Shown here one piece after another: positions 1 through 10,337 of a DNA stretch of 64,000 nucleotides. The stretch spans positions 19,298,414 through 19,362,413 of the forward strand of contig OX438749.1 in assembly GCA_949316235.1 (NCBI GenBank). The letters are read 5' to 3'. Both the position numbers and the translations under genes were made by a program. The first letter of the stretch is position 1. Each line of letters opens with the position of its first letter. The notes beneath the pieces were generated by a model. The model did not search any database and was not told the DNA's origin. It saw only the letters and a list, made by a program, of their open reading frames with translations. Source of the DNA: Oegoconia quadripuncta. Its lineage: Eukaryota > Arthropoda > Insecta > Lepidoptera > Autostichidae.

Positions 1-890
1 ATTAATTGGTACTCAATAATTTTTACGACCATTTTTTCGCTTTAATTAATTGCACATAAACTTGCACTTTCCATTTTGTATCAATAAATAAACTACATTA
101 AACTATACACTAATTAGCATCGTCGATGTTATCTAAAAGTTCTGTCTAGGCATTACCATTCTATCTGCTCTATTTTTTACCCTTTCAGGTTCATAAATTT
201 TCCATATAAGTAACATTTTATAGGTTTTCTCGATTCTAGAAAGCGATACGTAATTTATTAGAACAATATCTGATAAAGTTGTAGATTGCGGATAAGTAAG
301 TCATAGATATTACATATGTCAATAGGTTGTTGTTGGATTTAATTAGTGTGGTTTCACACTTGTGCTTTCTATTCTAGATTCTAGGCTGTTTTTTGACATT
401 TTCCGCCTCATGGCGACGCCATGAATGCACGAGCTATGTGTTAACACCCTGTCTGACATTTATGGCGTAAGCCGGACTAAGACCGTCTAAAGCATAGACA
501 AATAATAATAATAATAATATAACTGTAAAATGTAGTATAATTTACTCCACAATAATAAAATATAATTTACATAAAAAATTAAAAAAAATTAATAATAAGT
601 GTCCAGAGAAGCCGTGACTGTGGTTGTTCGTGCGCTTTTGGGATCCATTGCACATAGGTACATGAATATTTTTTTTTGGCACGTCGAATTATTTGTCTGT
701 TATAGTTCTGGTGGTGTTAAACGAATATGTTTTCTGAAAAAAATTATCTGTGGACACTGTCAAAAAATTATTATTTTACCAATATGTTTCTTGTATTATG
801 CTTTGAATGTTTGTGTTCTTAAAATAATAATAATAATATAATAATAATAAAACATTTATTTTCAGGCAACTGAGATCCATAGATACAATA
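1..890. other. AT-rich stretch without recognised gene
   Basis: No coding-like or repeat-derived sequence was recognised. Trinucleotide AAT runs lie near 502-521 and 826-855. Short open frames have AT-driven composition and no recognisable motif. Confidence 0.5.
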
Positions 891-1029
891 CATTTTTTTT
901 TATAGGAAAGGGCGTCAAACGAGCATGCGGCTCACCTGATGGAAAGCAATCACCGCCGCCCATGGACACCCGCAACACCAAAAGGGTCACAGATGCGTTG
1001 CCGGCCTTTGAGGAAGGTGTAGGCTCATA
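891..1029 (-). repeat. LINE-H fragment (3' end of a non-LTR retrotransposon ORF)
   Basis: Nearly the same sequence as 59690-59815: a T-run, then a GC-rich block that on the minus strand encodes the end of a reverse transcriptase ORF. It is 5'-truncated and inserted antisense to the window. The T-run is the poly-A tail seen from the other strand. Confidence 0.6.
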
Positions 1030-1700
1030 ATAACAATATCTTATTTTAATAGTTTGGCACGTATCGTTGTGCTGTTTGGCGTAGTATAACGATAGCTTAG
1101 ACTAGATTTTTTTTAGAAAACCCTTTTTTTAATTTGTATCTTAATAACAATAAATACTAACTGATACTTAATTAGGTAGACTGTTGTTAAACACAGTTAA
1201 CTTATTGATGAATAAAAAACTAAGCATGTTATACTCGTAGTTAGGCATGCATGTGTTTTAGTTGAAAATTACGTCGAGCTGCATTGCTTAAGAAATAAAA
1301 ACCTACCTCAATTTTGAGTGAAGCTCTTTAATTTTACATGAAGCCAAAATCTAGATGCTATCAAACTATAAATATGTAATTTTTTGTACTACATTCAAAG
1401 CAAATAAATCTTATATTTAATTGTATAATACCAAATATAAAAAATTAAAAACAAGATGAAAATTAATTTTTCCATTTCAAGAATTTAACACATTAAGAAT
1501 TTATTTAGGCCCGAGTCCGAGGCCTCTATGCGCTTCCTAGTACATAACAATTTTGCATGAGCTTTGATCAATTCGTGATTGGGGTAAATTTATTTACACG
1601 ACCGTTTTATAAAGCGGGAACCTCTTTATAGGGATAACACGCTATATCCTACTATTCATTTATCAAAATTTCAAATCCAAATGTGTTGATCCGTTTCATT
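1030..1700. other. Unassigned AT-rich sequence
   Basis: I see no gene, tRNA-like head or internal repeat structure here. Confidence 0.4.
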
Positions 1701-1708
1701 TATCGATC

Positions 1709-1938
1709 GATTGATGTAGTGGATAGTCACCCTATCAGCGAAACCAACGGTTGTGGGTTCGAATCCCACGATGGGTAAATGTTTGTATGATGAATACGAA
1801 CATTTATTACCGAGTCTTGGATGTTTATATAAATATTTATGTATGTTTATCCGTTATCTAGTATCCATAGCACAAGCTTTGCTTGTTTGGGAATAGTTGA
1901 TTGGTGTAAGTGTCCGAAATATTTATTTATTTATTGCG
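1709..1938 (+). repeat. SINE-C, full copy
   Basis: A tRNA-related head of about 75 bp carries an A-box-like GTAGTGGATAGTC and a B box GGTTCGAATCCC (near 1756). It is followed by a body ending in repeated ATTTATTT. The body shares the module TTTGTATGATGAATACG...ATGGATGTTT with SINE-B. A second, head-less copy interrupts MITE-N at 18781-18948. Pol III transcription from the internal boxes is inferred from the family type. Confidence 0.7.
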
Positions 1939-1939
1939 A

Positions 1940-1985
1940 TTTAGCAACAAACAAACATGTCAACTTTCATTATTACAATATTAAT
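1940..1985 (+). repeat. rep-E 3' remnant
   Basis: The string GCAACAAACAAACAT followed by a degenerate TTATTACAATATTAATTAG matches the end of rep-E (better copies at 6958-7165 and 22857-23047). Confidence 0.5.
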
Positions 1986-2289
1986 TAGAATGTGATAGAT
2001 GTGGAAGTAATCCGTCAGTATCACCTTAGACTAATAAATACCACCTCAGTGTAAAGTGAGTCATAATATAATAACGATAATGATTAATGTAATGGCTGAC
2101 AAACGACTTGAATAGTAAATAAAATGATTGAAGTCCACCGAAAAGATAGTAATTTAAGATAACACCTAACATAAATTAGTATTAAAATTACTTATGCAAG
2201 TGGCCGATAGCTATCGCATTATTGCTTAAATATACCGCAATCATAAATTATAAATGCGCAGACGCACTCGCGGCGCAGTCACATTCGCT

Positions 2290-2470
2290 ATTCGTTTACG
2301 ATTAGCGAAGTTAAACAATGTCTGATGTGACCAGGCCTTGGATGGGTGACCACTAATGGCATTTTAATTTAATATAAGGCCGCTTCCAACCAGTCACTCA
2401 ATTCAATGGGGGACGCCTATGATCAGCAGTGAATGTCCTGTAGTTGGTTTCGGTTAACGAGGGATAAAGG
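2290..2470 (+). repeat. 5S rRNA-derived SINE or 5S pseudogene fragment
   Basis: At 2308-2352 the sequence reads GCGAAGTTAAACAATGTC...CTTGGATGGGTGACCAC. This parallels the internal control region of eukaryotic 5S rRNA (CGAAGTTAAGCAAC...CTTGGATGGGTGACCGC), with substitutions and a shortened middle. The 3' half of 5S rRNA is absent. It is replaced by an unrelated body ending in a GCCTATGATCAGCAGTGAATGTC-like segment resembling LINE or SINE tails elsewhere in the window. This is the layout of a 5S-headed SINE rather than a working 5S gene. A decayed 5S pseudogene next to another repeat is the alternative. Confidence 0.55.
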
Positions 2471-2734
2471 GCATTAAAGTTCAGCACTAGTAGCATGACA
2501 AGCGCGATAAACGTATATGTCGCGATAATATTAGTCCTGCTCATTTCCTTGCACGAAATATATAACTATCCCACTCTTACTCCTATGTTGCGCGCGACAA
2601 ATGATGTCATGCTACGGGGGCTGGAGTATTAAATTAAACACATACACACAAAATGCAGAAAGTCCTCGAAAATCTTTTTTTTCTTTCATCATCCAAATAC
2701 AAACAGCTGTGTTTATTATTATTATTATTAGCTA

Positions 2735-2815
2735 GATATCTTCGAAACGGCTTAACCGATTTTCATTAACCCGTCTCCTCTTTAGTCTTAAATATAAAAA
2801 AAAACCGCACTCAAG
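2735..2815 (+). repeat. Degenerate rep-E-like fragment
   Basis: Contains TTCGAAACGGCTTAACCGATTT, the 'forget-me-not' motif common to rep-E-type repeats, without clear ends. Confidence 0.35.
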
Positions 2816-2877
2816 TCATACCATGTATTGAGACACGCCCTGGATACACAAACACACATCGCCGTCAAGCAGCCGCC

Positions 2878-3332
2878 GTGGCATTTTAAATGTCCGCCTG
2901 ACGAGCCACCATCTTATCAAAGTCAGCCAAACAGCAATGTTAGTAGCATTGTTGTGTTTCGGTTGTCAGAGATAAGATAGCCAGTCCCCCAATATGGTGG
3001 GGTTTCCGGGTCAGTACGCTTCCACCTTTAGTGAAGTAATCTTTAAGCATAGATTTATTCTAGATATCTACCTTATTTATAGATTTTTAGCTTATGTCTA
3101 CATGATTATATTATTGTAAGTCATAGAAGCCCTAGCTTCGCCTGAAACACAGGATTTTTCTAGTTCAGGCACTAGTGTTACAGTTGCAATTAAGTATTAT
3201 TATGTAGATTTTATGTTTTAATGTACTATAAGAATTAATAAATATATTTGATTTGATTTGATTTGACCTTCGGCCTTATCTCCACTTAACATCAGATGTC
3301 ATTCAAGTGCTAACCCGTTGTGCATAAAAAAA
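2878..3332 (+). repeat. SINE-A body interrupted by a LINE 3' tail
   Basis: Body sequence (CATTTTAAATGTCCGCCTG... to ...GGGTCAGTACGCTTCCACCTT) is followed by foreign sequence, and SINE-A resumes at 3266 with CTTCGGCCTTATC up to GTTGTGCATAAAAAAA. The tRNA-like head is missing, so this copy is 5'-truncated. Confidence 0.75.
3029..3265 (+). mobile_element. 5'-truncated LINE 3' end (GATTT tail) inside SINE-A
   Basis: A 237-bp insertion ends in AATAAATATATTTGATTTGATTTG. It is flanked by the direct repeat ACCTT (3024-3028 and 3266-3270), which is single-copy in other SINE-A copies. The short pentamer tail and short target duplication fit a Jockey/CR1-like LINE using microsatellite-like 3' ends. Confidence 0.7.
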
Positions 3333-3699
3333 TCAAATAACTGCCGTCGTTTTTCGTCGACGGTTAAAAAACGATTTAATCTTATCAACTAAATCCTTCA
3401 CTTCACTGTAACCACTACGATGGACGACTTATAAATTGGCAGGGTAATTAGTACTGCCAGACACAATTTCTAATTTACCTGCCATCCCACGAAACGTACG
3501 TACAGCTCATAACAGAAGTTAATAACTGCGTGTCTCTGTACAATTAACTGCGACTTATCGATCCAATAACTAAATAGGAAGATCAAATCTGTTGCCGCTT
3601 CTCATTAGCCTGCCGCAAGATGAAGGGTGATTATTAGTAAGTACACATAGTAGTCATATTCATAGTCATATAGTACTGCTGGTAGGATTGTCACTTATT

Positions 3700-3990
3700 A
3701 AGACTTATATCAGATTATTTAGATGATAAACATTCATGGACATAACCAACCCCTTCGCATAACCAGGCCATTTCACAATTAATAATGAAGTATTATAATA
3801 TAAAATAATAATTAATAATTTTGTAATATAAAAACCTTTTTTTTAAAAGAGCATCGTCTCGAGTTTCTTGCTTGTTCTTCTCAGGGGAAAATTGCCTTTT
3901 GAACAAGTAGTAGCATTAAAAATGTAAAATATGACTATTTTAAGTGTACCCTGTGTACCTACAAAATAAAGCATATTTGATTTGATTTGT
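3700..3990 (+). mobile_element. LINE-F 3' fragment (RT C-terminus plus 3' UTR)
   Basis: Begins with the codons for ...SDYLDDKHSW and runs through a 3' UTR with CGAGTTTCTTGCTTGTTCTTC to the tail AATAAAGCATATTTGATTTGATTTG. The same order occurs at 56795-57165 and, inverted, at 26940-27115. This defines LINE-F as a non-LTR element whose ORF ends about 250 bp before its tail. Confidence 0.7.
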
Positions 3991-4084
3991 CACTTCCTTG
4001 GGACATTGTAATAATTTATTAACTGACTCTTAAAACGAGGACGTTCTATGTTTGTCTGTTTTAAATGTATTACTTATGCACTAA

Positions 4085-4140
4085 GCTGTTCGACTCTTCA
4101 TTCACAATGAGGACAGCTAAGGTTCAAGAAGCCTAAAAGC
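4085..4140 (-). repeat. rep-O fragment
   Basis: GTTCGACTCTTCATTCACAATG matches the inverted end of rep-O (61428-61640), covering only its terminal 50-60 bp. Confidence 0.5.
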
Positions 4141-4151
4141 TAATTATAAAT

Positions 4152-4433
4152 AATACATGCAGGGAAATGGGCCTTCCCTCGTATAATGAGGGAGTATGGG
4201 CCATAGTCCACCACGCTGACCCAATGCGGGCTGACCAAATGAAGTTTTCTTCTTCAATTTCTCAGTCATGCAGGTTTCCTCACGATGTTTTTCTTCACCG
4301 TTAAAGAGCAGTTGGATAAATGCACACAAGTAATTAATTTTAATTCAAAAACTCAGTGGTACATGGCCTACCTGGGAAGCGAACCCGGACCTCCTAAATT
4401 GGGAGACCGCGTCACCGCTGGCCACCGACTCTA
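4152..4433 (-). repeat. SINE-D, nearly full copy
   Basis: On the minus strand: a tRNA-like head (GGTGGCCAGCGGTGACGCGGTCTCCCAATTT, then GGTTCG near the B box), a body with the stretch before CGTGAGGAAACCTGCATG, and a 3' end reading GTGGACTATGGCCCATACTCCC...GGGCC. The usual GGGATGTTTACGGGCTGATGATG tail is partly lost. It abuts a SINE-B on the same strand. Confidence 0.75.
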
Positions 4434-4442
4434 TATATAAAT

Positions 4443-4712
4443 AATAAATATATATCTTTAGACATACACACAGCGCCATCTAGTTCCACAGTAAGCAACT
4501 ATAGGCTTGTGTTGCGGATACCAGATGGTTGATATACTACATAAATACATTTTTTTGTAAATAAATACTTATTATAAGTGAAAACATCCATAACTTGGAT
4601 ACAAATGTCCGTATTCATCACACAAACATATGCCCCTAGCGGGATTGGAAACCGCAACCTTTTGGTATAGTGGCCAGAGTTGCTAACCACTACACTAAAC
4701 AGGTCGTCGTTA
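4443..4712 (-). repeat. SINE-B, full copy
   Basis: On the minus strand: head TTTAGTGTAGTGGTTAGCAACTC...B box, then CGCTAGGGGCATATGTTTG, a body with TATGGATGTTTTC, and the 3' end GGAACTAGATGGCGCTGTGTG with a short AT tail. The B box is slightly degenerate (GGTTTCCAATCCCGC), so this copy is probably silent. Confidence 0.75.
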
Positions 4713-4739
4713 TGTAAAGTATATAAGCAACTGCTTGTC

Positions 4740-4900
4740 TCTCAAATCATTGCCCTGTTCCCAATTCATTTGGGGTCGGCGCAGTACGTCTTTTTCTTCC
4801 AATCTCCTCTATCAGCTGTTACGTCCTCATTCACGCCCATTTCGTTCATATCACCCTTCACACAATCCATCCATATTTTCCGTAATCTGTTTCGTGTTTA
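4740..4900 (-). pseudogene. RTE-type LINE 3' remnant
   Basis: On the minus strand this resembles 35186-35330: the end of an RTE-type ORF, then GTACTGCGCCGACCCCAAATGAATTGGG before the terminus. It is too decayed to give a continuous frame. Confidence 0.55.
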
Positions 4901-4939
4901 TCTCTCAAATAAATAAGAAAACTTTTAAATGGTAACCCT

Positions 4940-5860
4940 AGTAACCACGCAATGCGTATAAACTTCCCAACCGTCCAATTACGAACCACTGACATAATTC
5001 AAACGATAAGTACACCGAAGCCGCACAACAATTACATCCATTAATTGTTCATATTCATTTATTAATTAAAATACCCTCATAATAAGCGTTTATCTGGAAT
5101 CGAATCTTTCGACTTTGAAACATTGAGATACCTACTTTGTTGCTGAATTATAGAGCATTTTGTTTGAAGACTGTGTTGTAATAGTATTTCATTAAACGTG
5201 GTCTCTTTTCGATTTATTTACTCGCAAGAAAGGTTACATTTATCGCCGGTATCGATGTAGGTATGTGGGATTCTTTATTCCCTCGCACAGATCAATGGTG
5301 TGTTCCCTTGTAACACACTAACGCATGGATGGATTTTAATTAATGAGAAATCTGAGGTCGTGGTTACTGTCCAAGTGTCATATTTAAAAAGTTTGTCAGA
5401 ATTTAAAATAAATGGTCTAACCATTGATTTACCTATATGCTGCAGACATGGTCAGGCGAACAATTTTTTTTGGCCCTTTACTTAGGTAGTAGATAAAAAA
5501 GCGCCATCTCTTAGAATCTTCGAGAATATATAGGACTTGTATAATAAAAATGCTAGTTGATTTTAAGGATAAATGTATTAGTTAAATTTCTTTAAAGAAA
5601 AATTACAACAGCCGTCCATTCCGAAGTAAGAAAAAAAAAGGGGCGAGAACGTTGAAAATTATTGCTAGCGTAAATTTCTTAATCCTACAAATAATCGATA
5701 CAATGTTATCGACAAAGTTTTGTATTTAAAAATATTTTAAACAGGACTGCTGAGAATAAATGGCCAAAACCACCGCGCATAATCATTTTTTCTTAGTCTG
5801 TGCTCATAACCTCTGAATTGGTTACTTAGAAGTGCAAAGAAAAGTTAAAATTTTGATTAA
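4940..5860. other. Unassigned sequence
   Basis: I see no recognised repeat or gene. The open frame at 5300-5485 has no recognisable motif. Confidence 0.4.
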
Positions 5861-5867
5861 TAACATA

Positions 5868-5995
5868 AGTTCATCATCACCATCATCATATCAGCCGAAA
5901 GATGTCCACTGCTGGTCAAAGCCTTCCCCCAAATCTCCACAACGATCGATCCTGTGCTGCCCGCGCGGCATGCCCCACAAAACTGTTTGCATTGT
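5868..5995 (-). repeat. Repeat with GATGATG tail (SINE/LINE 3' end)
   Basis: Starts with CATCATCACCATCATCATATC, then CCGAAAGATGTCCACTGCTGG and a GC-rich block. Read on the minus strand this is a 3' end with the common lepidopteran 'CCAGCAGTGGACATC...GATGATG' layout. A weaker relative lies near 20408-20500. Confidence 0.55.
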
Positions 5996-6203
5996 TTGTC
6001 TGTGGGAGCTCAAGTCTCACAGAAAGCTCTGTTACCTAGTTACGTGTAGTGGACATCGTAATATATATTGAACGAGCATTTATAGAGGAGTTACAGTTTA
6101 TCTAACTATAATAAAAAATACTAATAAAAAAAATATTTTTTTTTATTAGTTTGGCGAGTCTCATAGCATAGCAGCATAGAGCAAACCCGTTTCATAGTAG
6201 GTG

Positions 6204-6400
6204 CGCTTACTGGTCATTATGGAACGAGGGACCTCGTATTTAAAATGGGTCTAGCTGAACACTGAACTTGCAGACCATGCAACAAAGAAAGGGAATCAAT
6301 GAAGTACCTTCTATGTGACTGTGACGCCATGCCGCATGGCGAATGCGTCTTTCAGGTAAGGGGTATCCTGAACCGAAAGACTACATACTCTTTCAACTTG
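6204..6400 (+). pseudogene. Non-LTR retrotransposon C-terminal remnant
   Basis: The plus-strand frame reads VGALTGHYGTRDLVFKMGLAEH, a stop, then TCRPCNKERESMKYLLCDC. The 'LTGH...MGL...CxxCxxExES..YLLCxC' pattern is the end of the RNase H region and C-terminal zinc-binding motif of Jockey/I-type LINE ORF2 proteins. One in-frame stop precedes the zinc motif and nothing upstream is recognisable, so this is a dead fragment. The exact clade cannot be fixed from this piece. Confidence 0.65.
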
Positions 6401-6957
6401 TGTCATAAGGCTTATGAAGTCTATAAGCAGGGGAAGTGCACAAAAGATCCCGATTGGGTTGGAGTGCCTTTGGGCATATTATTATGTCCAACCCCATGGC
6501 AAATATAAGAATAGAATGGTCGGCTCTTAAAATTCTGCGATCACCAACCAGCGTCTCCAGCAAGGCAATCAGGGCAAATCATCCAATGGAAACCTAATTA
6601 ATAAAGAAGTTGCGGACGCATAATCAAGTCCAACACAATAATTATACTGTAGACGACGAGCAAGACATTTAATTAAATTACCCTTCAGTATGCAATCTGA
6701 CGTCCAGGGATCCCAGATTTATGCATCAGAGTCTATCAAATACAAGTTGGCGTTAAGTTTAAAAAGGAGGCTTATATGGTAAACTTATTTGAGTGCGGTT
6801 TTTTATATTAAAGACTAAACTAGGAGACAAGTTCTTAGTCATGTTTGATGAAAATTAATAAAGCGGAAATTTTTTAGCTTTTAAAATAGATTTTTGACGT
6901 ATTTTATCATAGTATTTCGTGGGTTTTATACATTTTCCACTGTAATATATTTAATAC

Positions 6958-7165
6958 TAGCTTTCCTCCCGCGGCTTCGCCTGCGTAGAATAACTTTATC
7001 TCGGAAATTTGTTTATCCCGCGGCAAATATCATATGTCTTAATCCAGGATATATTCTACCTGTATACCAAATTTCATCCAAATCGCTTTAGCCGTTTCGC
7101 CGTGATTGAGCAACAAACAAACAAACATCCAAACTTTCGCATTTATAATATTAGTTACATAATTC
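6958..7165 (+). repeat. rep-E copy
   Basis: Begins CTAGCTTTCCTCCCGCGGCTTCG, contains ACCAAATTTCATCCAAATCG and GCCGTGATTGAGCAACAAAC, and ends ACTTTCGCATTTATAATATTAG. The fixed 3' end and variable 5' ends among copies fit a retroposed RTE-like or non-autonomous element. Confidence 0.7.
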
Positions 7166-7539
7166 AAACGACGAAAATCCGTCAAGTATGTGTCGCACAT
7201 GTATCAAATTCAGATGTGACATGTATTCAGTCATGCCTCAGACTGCTTTGGACAGATGAACTTGGGTGGTATCATTAGGTATAAACAGTACATACATGTT
7301 TTAATTTTCTCGAATTAACGGTGATCCTGCCATCTTAACGTCAAGATGGTGGGATCACTCATTTTTTAACCTCGACGGACACCGACGGGTGTTTTGTGTA
7401 TGACGGCAATGCGTAGGTATTTTTTTTTAATATTATTTCTTTACTTTGTTCGGATGTAGCTCAATAACTAATATATATTCAAGATTAGACTAGGCAGAAG
7501 CTGTTTTCAAAATTAACAAATTATGATATACCAGCTTTC

Positions 7540-7895
7540 CGTCCGCGGCTTCGCATGCGTGGAATAAATTTTTTTTTTTTTTATTTTATTTTATTTAGGA
7601 ACAAACAGTCACTATACAATCAATAGCATATAATATACATATGTAATAAGGTGGTATCACCTGAACAGACCTATAGTTCCCTATTTGTATACAAAGTTAA
7701 ATATGTGTCCACAAAGTTATCTCGGAAATTTGTTCATCCCGCGGGGAATACTCACTTTATCGGGATAAAAACCTGTCCTATCCAGGGTATTTTCTACCTA
7801 CATACTAAATTTCATATAAATCAGTTATCCGTTTTGCCGTGATTGAGCAACAAATAAATAAACATCCAAACTTTCGCATTTATAATGTTAGTTAG
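7540..7895 (+). repeat. rep-E copy split by an A-tailed insertion
   Basis: The 5' part ends at GCGTGGAATAA (7570) and rep-E resumes at AAGTTATCTCGGAAATTTG (about 7712). The intervening segment starts with a run of T and TTTTATTTTATTTAGG, the inverted poly-A tail of a short retroposed fragment inserted antisense. Confidence 0.65.
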
Positions 7896-8008
7896 ATTAG
7901 ATTTAATATGTTCGTATGACGTACCTATTTTTTAAATATAGGTAGGTATCAAGTAGGTATTACCTAAATGTCGGTAAAGATATTTTTGATACTTATGATA
8001 AGAATTAA

Positions 8009-8342
8009 CCGCCTCCGTGGCTCAATGTAAACAACGTAGGGTTTACGAATCGGAGGTCGCGGGTTCGATCCCCAGCGGGGTACATGTTTAGTACTCGGTT
8101 TGGTTGGTGGTAATGCATTTTTAATGTCCGCCTGGCTAGCTACTCCCATCTTATCTAAATCTGCCGCCAAACAGCAACGTTAATAGTATTGTTGTGTTTC
8201 GGTTGTCAGAGATAAGATAGCCAGTCCCCCAAATATTTGGGTTTCCAGGTCAGTACGCTTCCACCTTCGGCCTCATCTTCATTTAACATCAGGTGTGATT
8301 GAGGCCAAGTGCTAACCCGTTGTGCATAAAAAAAAAAGAATG
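8009..8342 (+). repeat. SINE-A, full-length reference copy
   Basis: tRNA-like head CGCCTCCGTGGCTCAATGTAAACAAC (A-box-like TGGCTCAATG), B box GGTTCGATCCC at about 8062, body of about 230 bp with GGTTGTCAGAGATAAGATAGCC, 3' end GTGCTAACCCGTTGTGCAT and poly-A. Flanking direct repeats ATGATAAGAATTAA (7995-8008) and ATGATAAGAAATAA (8343-8356) mark the target-site duplication. This is the best copy for defining the family. At least a dozen other copies or fragments lie in the window. Confidence 0.85.
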
Positions 8343-8399
8343 ATGATAAGAAATAATTCATAAGGCGGGATCCCGCTATCTTGATATTGACTCTCACTA

Positions 8400-9255
8400 C
8401 TCGCGTACTTTTGTTAATTTATTAATCTTCATTGTAACTAATAAAAAATTACAATAATTAAAGTAATCTATGTTTCAAACTCTTACTGGACAGACTCGGC
8501 ACCACTTGACCAGTTGTTTACCTGTATGTTTACTTAACAACAAAGTTGTAGAGTTATTGCCTGAATGCACCGGTAAATACCGACAGACAGACGACTATAC
8601 CGGAAAATATATTGTGGTGACTTCATAAATTCGCGACGACATGCACGGATAATGGTTACAATCTCAAAGTAGCAAATAGTACTGGAGTGGTGGGTTTTAG
8701 ACTATGTATAGTTCACTGCGAGTTTTTAAGAAGGAATGTAAGAAATGGCACTTACATAAACAGCAGTCTGCATGCATCTGGTCCTTCAAAAACTAAAAAT
8801 GTACTAGTTATATAATTAATTAGTTGGTGCAGGATTTGTCAGTGTACTCGTATTTATCTGCCAGTATGATATGTTATGCTTGTGTATGCCTAAATAGGTA
8901 CTTATCAAACTCACACCATTTTATAATTTCTATATTGTCCAGAGCCACGCCTAAGCTTAAAAACAAAAATATTTAAAAAAATCGTTAGCCATTGGAAAGT
9001 CGCCCATACTGTCTTTGGTGGCAGCAACTACTCTGCAGGGGGGGACTGAAAATCAGCAACACTGCTGAGTCCCTACCCATTCATCACAATACCGTGGTTC
9101 TCGATTCTATGTATGCTTTTGTTTTCTTTTTTGTGATGAATAAATACCTTTTAGTATTATTATTATAGTTTTTGTAGTATGTACCTAATAAATAATCGGA
9201 TCACAACTGTGTCAGAAACAAAGAAAGAAAATGATGTATTTATTTGTTATATTTT
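8400..9255. other. Unassigned sequence with a 3'-UTR-like end
   Basis: No gene was recognised. Near 9000-9165, a GC-richer block followed by GATGAATAAATACC resembles the 3' end of a retroposed transcript (AATAAA signal), but no tail or ORF is identifiable. Confidence 0.35.
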
Positions 9256-9263
9256 AGGTTTAA

Positions 9264-9500
9264 TCGCCTCTGTGGCTCAATGTAAACAACATTGGGTTTA
9301 CGATTCGGAGGTCGCGGGTTCGATCCCCGGCGGTGTGCAAGTTTAGTACTCGGTTTGGTTGGTGGTTGGTTACCACCATCTTATCTAAATCTGCCGCCAA
9401 AACGGCAAAGTAGTTGCCGCCAAAATAATATTGCTGTGTTCCAGTTGTCAGAGATAAGATAGCCAGTTCCCCAAATAAGATGGAGTTTCCAGGTCAGTAC
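9264..9500 (+). repeat. SINE-A, 3'-truncated, left arm of inverted pair
   Basis: Head with intact A and B boxes, ending abruptly at GGGTCAGTACGC-like sequence (9500). It directly faces the minus-strand copy at 9504-9651. Confidence 0.8.
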
Positions 9501-9503
9501 GCG

Positions 9504-9651
9504 GGGTTTTGGCGGCAGACTTGGTTAAGATCGTGGTAACTAGCCAGACGGACATTTAAAACTGAGTACTAAACATGTACCCCGATGGGGATCGAACCCT
9601 CGACCTCCGATTCGTAAACCCAATGTTGTTTACATTTAGCACGGAGGCAGA
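9504..9651 (-). repeat. SINE-A head and proximal body, right arm of inverted pair
   Basis: The minus strand reads the tRNA-like head (GAGGTCGAGGGTTCGATCCCC) and the first 75 bp of body. It lacks the whole 3' half, consistent with breakage at the junction with the facing copy. Confidence 0.8.
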
Positions 9652-10106
9652 AGCGCGTGTTTTTATTTCTTTCATTGACCACTTTCTGAAGAAGCGTATT
9701 ATATTAGATTTTGGAAACAACATAAATATATACCTACATTGAAAATGGGAAAATTGTCACCAGAAAACGGTCAACCCTATTCCATCTTGAAGTTTCTGAA
9801 TAAACTCTATTCGGACGCTGGCTCACTTAGCAAGAAATGGGATTTCTTGAATGACATCAAGTATGACTGCGGCTTCAGGAAATCTATGGAGCATTTGTTG
9901 TTGAGCTCTACCTCCAGTGACTTGCGCAGAAGAGGACATTTTAGAGACCGACGAAAGAGCCATGACGTAGCTACTTCTTGAGCTGAACAATTATAAGCCA
10001 CTAATTTACTCAGTGTAAACAATGTAAGGTTGATAAAACGAAGATTACGAGATTGATTCCCAGCTGAGTATATGTTTAATACTCGGTTTGGTCGGTAGTG
10101 AGGTAT

Positions 10107-10227
10107 ATAATACAATACAATACAATACAACACAACACAACACAACACAACACAACACAACACAACACAACACAACACAACACAACACAACACAACACAC
10201 AACACAACACAATACAATACAATACAA
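10107..10227. repeat. ATACA/ACACA pentanucleotide array
   Basis: About 24 tandem pentamers: ATACA units at both ends and ACACA units in the middle. It is the expanded tail of the LINE fragment above. Open frames across it on both strands are artefacts of a stop-free repeat. Confidence 0.9.
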
Positions 10228-10337
10228 ATACACTTTATTGCACAACAGAAAAGAAAATACATTTTCGGAAAAGTGGTAAGAATAGAATGTACAATTTGGC
10301 GACCTTATCACTAAAAGCGATCTCTTCCAGGCAAGGT
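10107..10337 (-). mobile_element. 5'-truncated LINE 3' end with expanded pentamer tail
   Basis: The minus strand reads TTGCCTGGAAGAGATCGCTTTTAGTGATAAGGTCGCC...TGCAATAAAGTGTATTTGTATTG, then TTGTA/TTGTG pentamers. The same 3' end occurs at 18315-18436 and 30036-30215 (plus) and 32536-32660 (minus). The GAGATCGCTTTTAGCGATAAGG segment is a short inverted repeat conserved among copies. Confidence 0.7.

Noticed and set aside
8009..8085. Possible tRNA genes (also heads of SINE-B, -C and -D copies)
   Set aside because: A- and B-box strings are present, but acceptor stems do not close and each head is fused to a conserved SINE body. They are SINE promoters, not tRNA genes.
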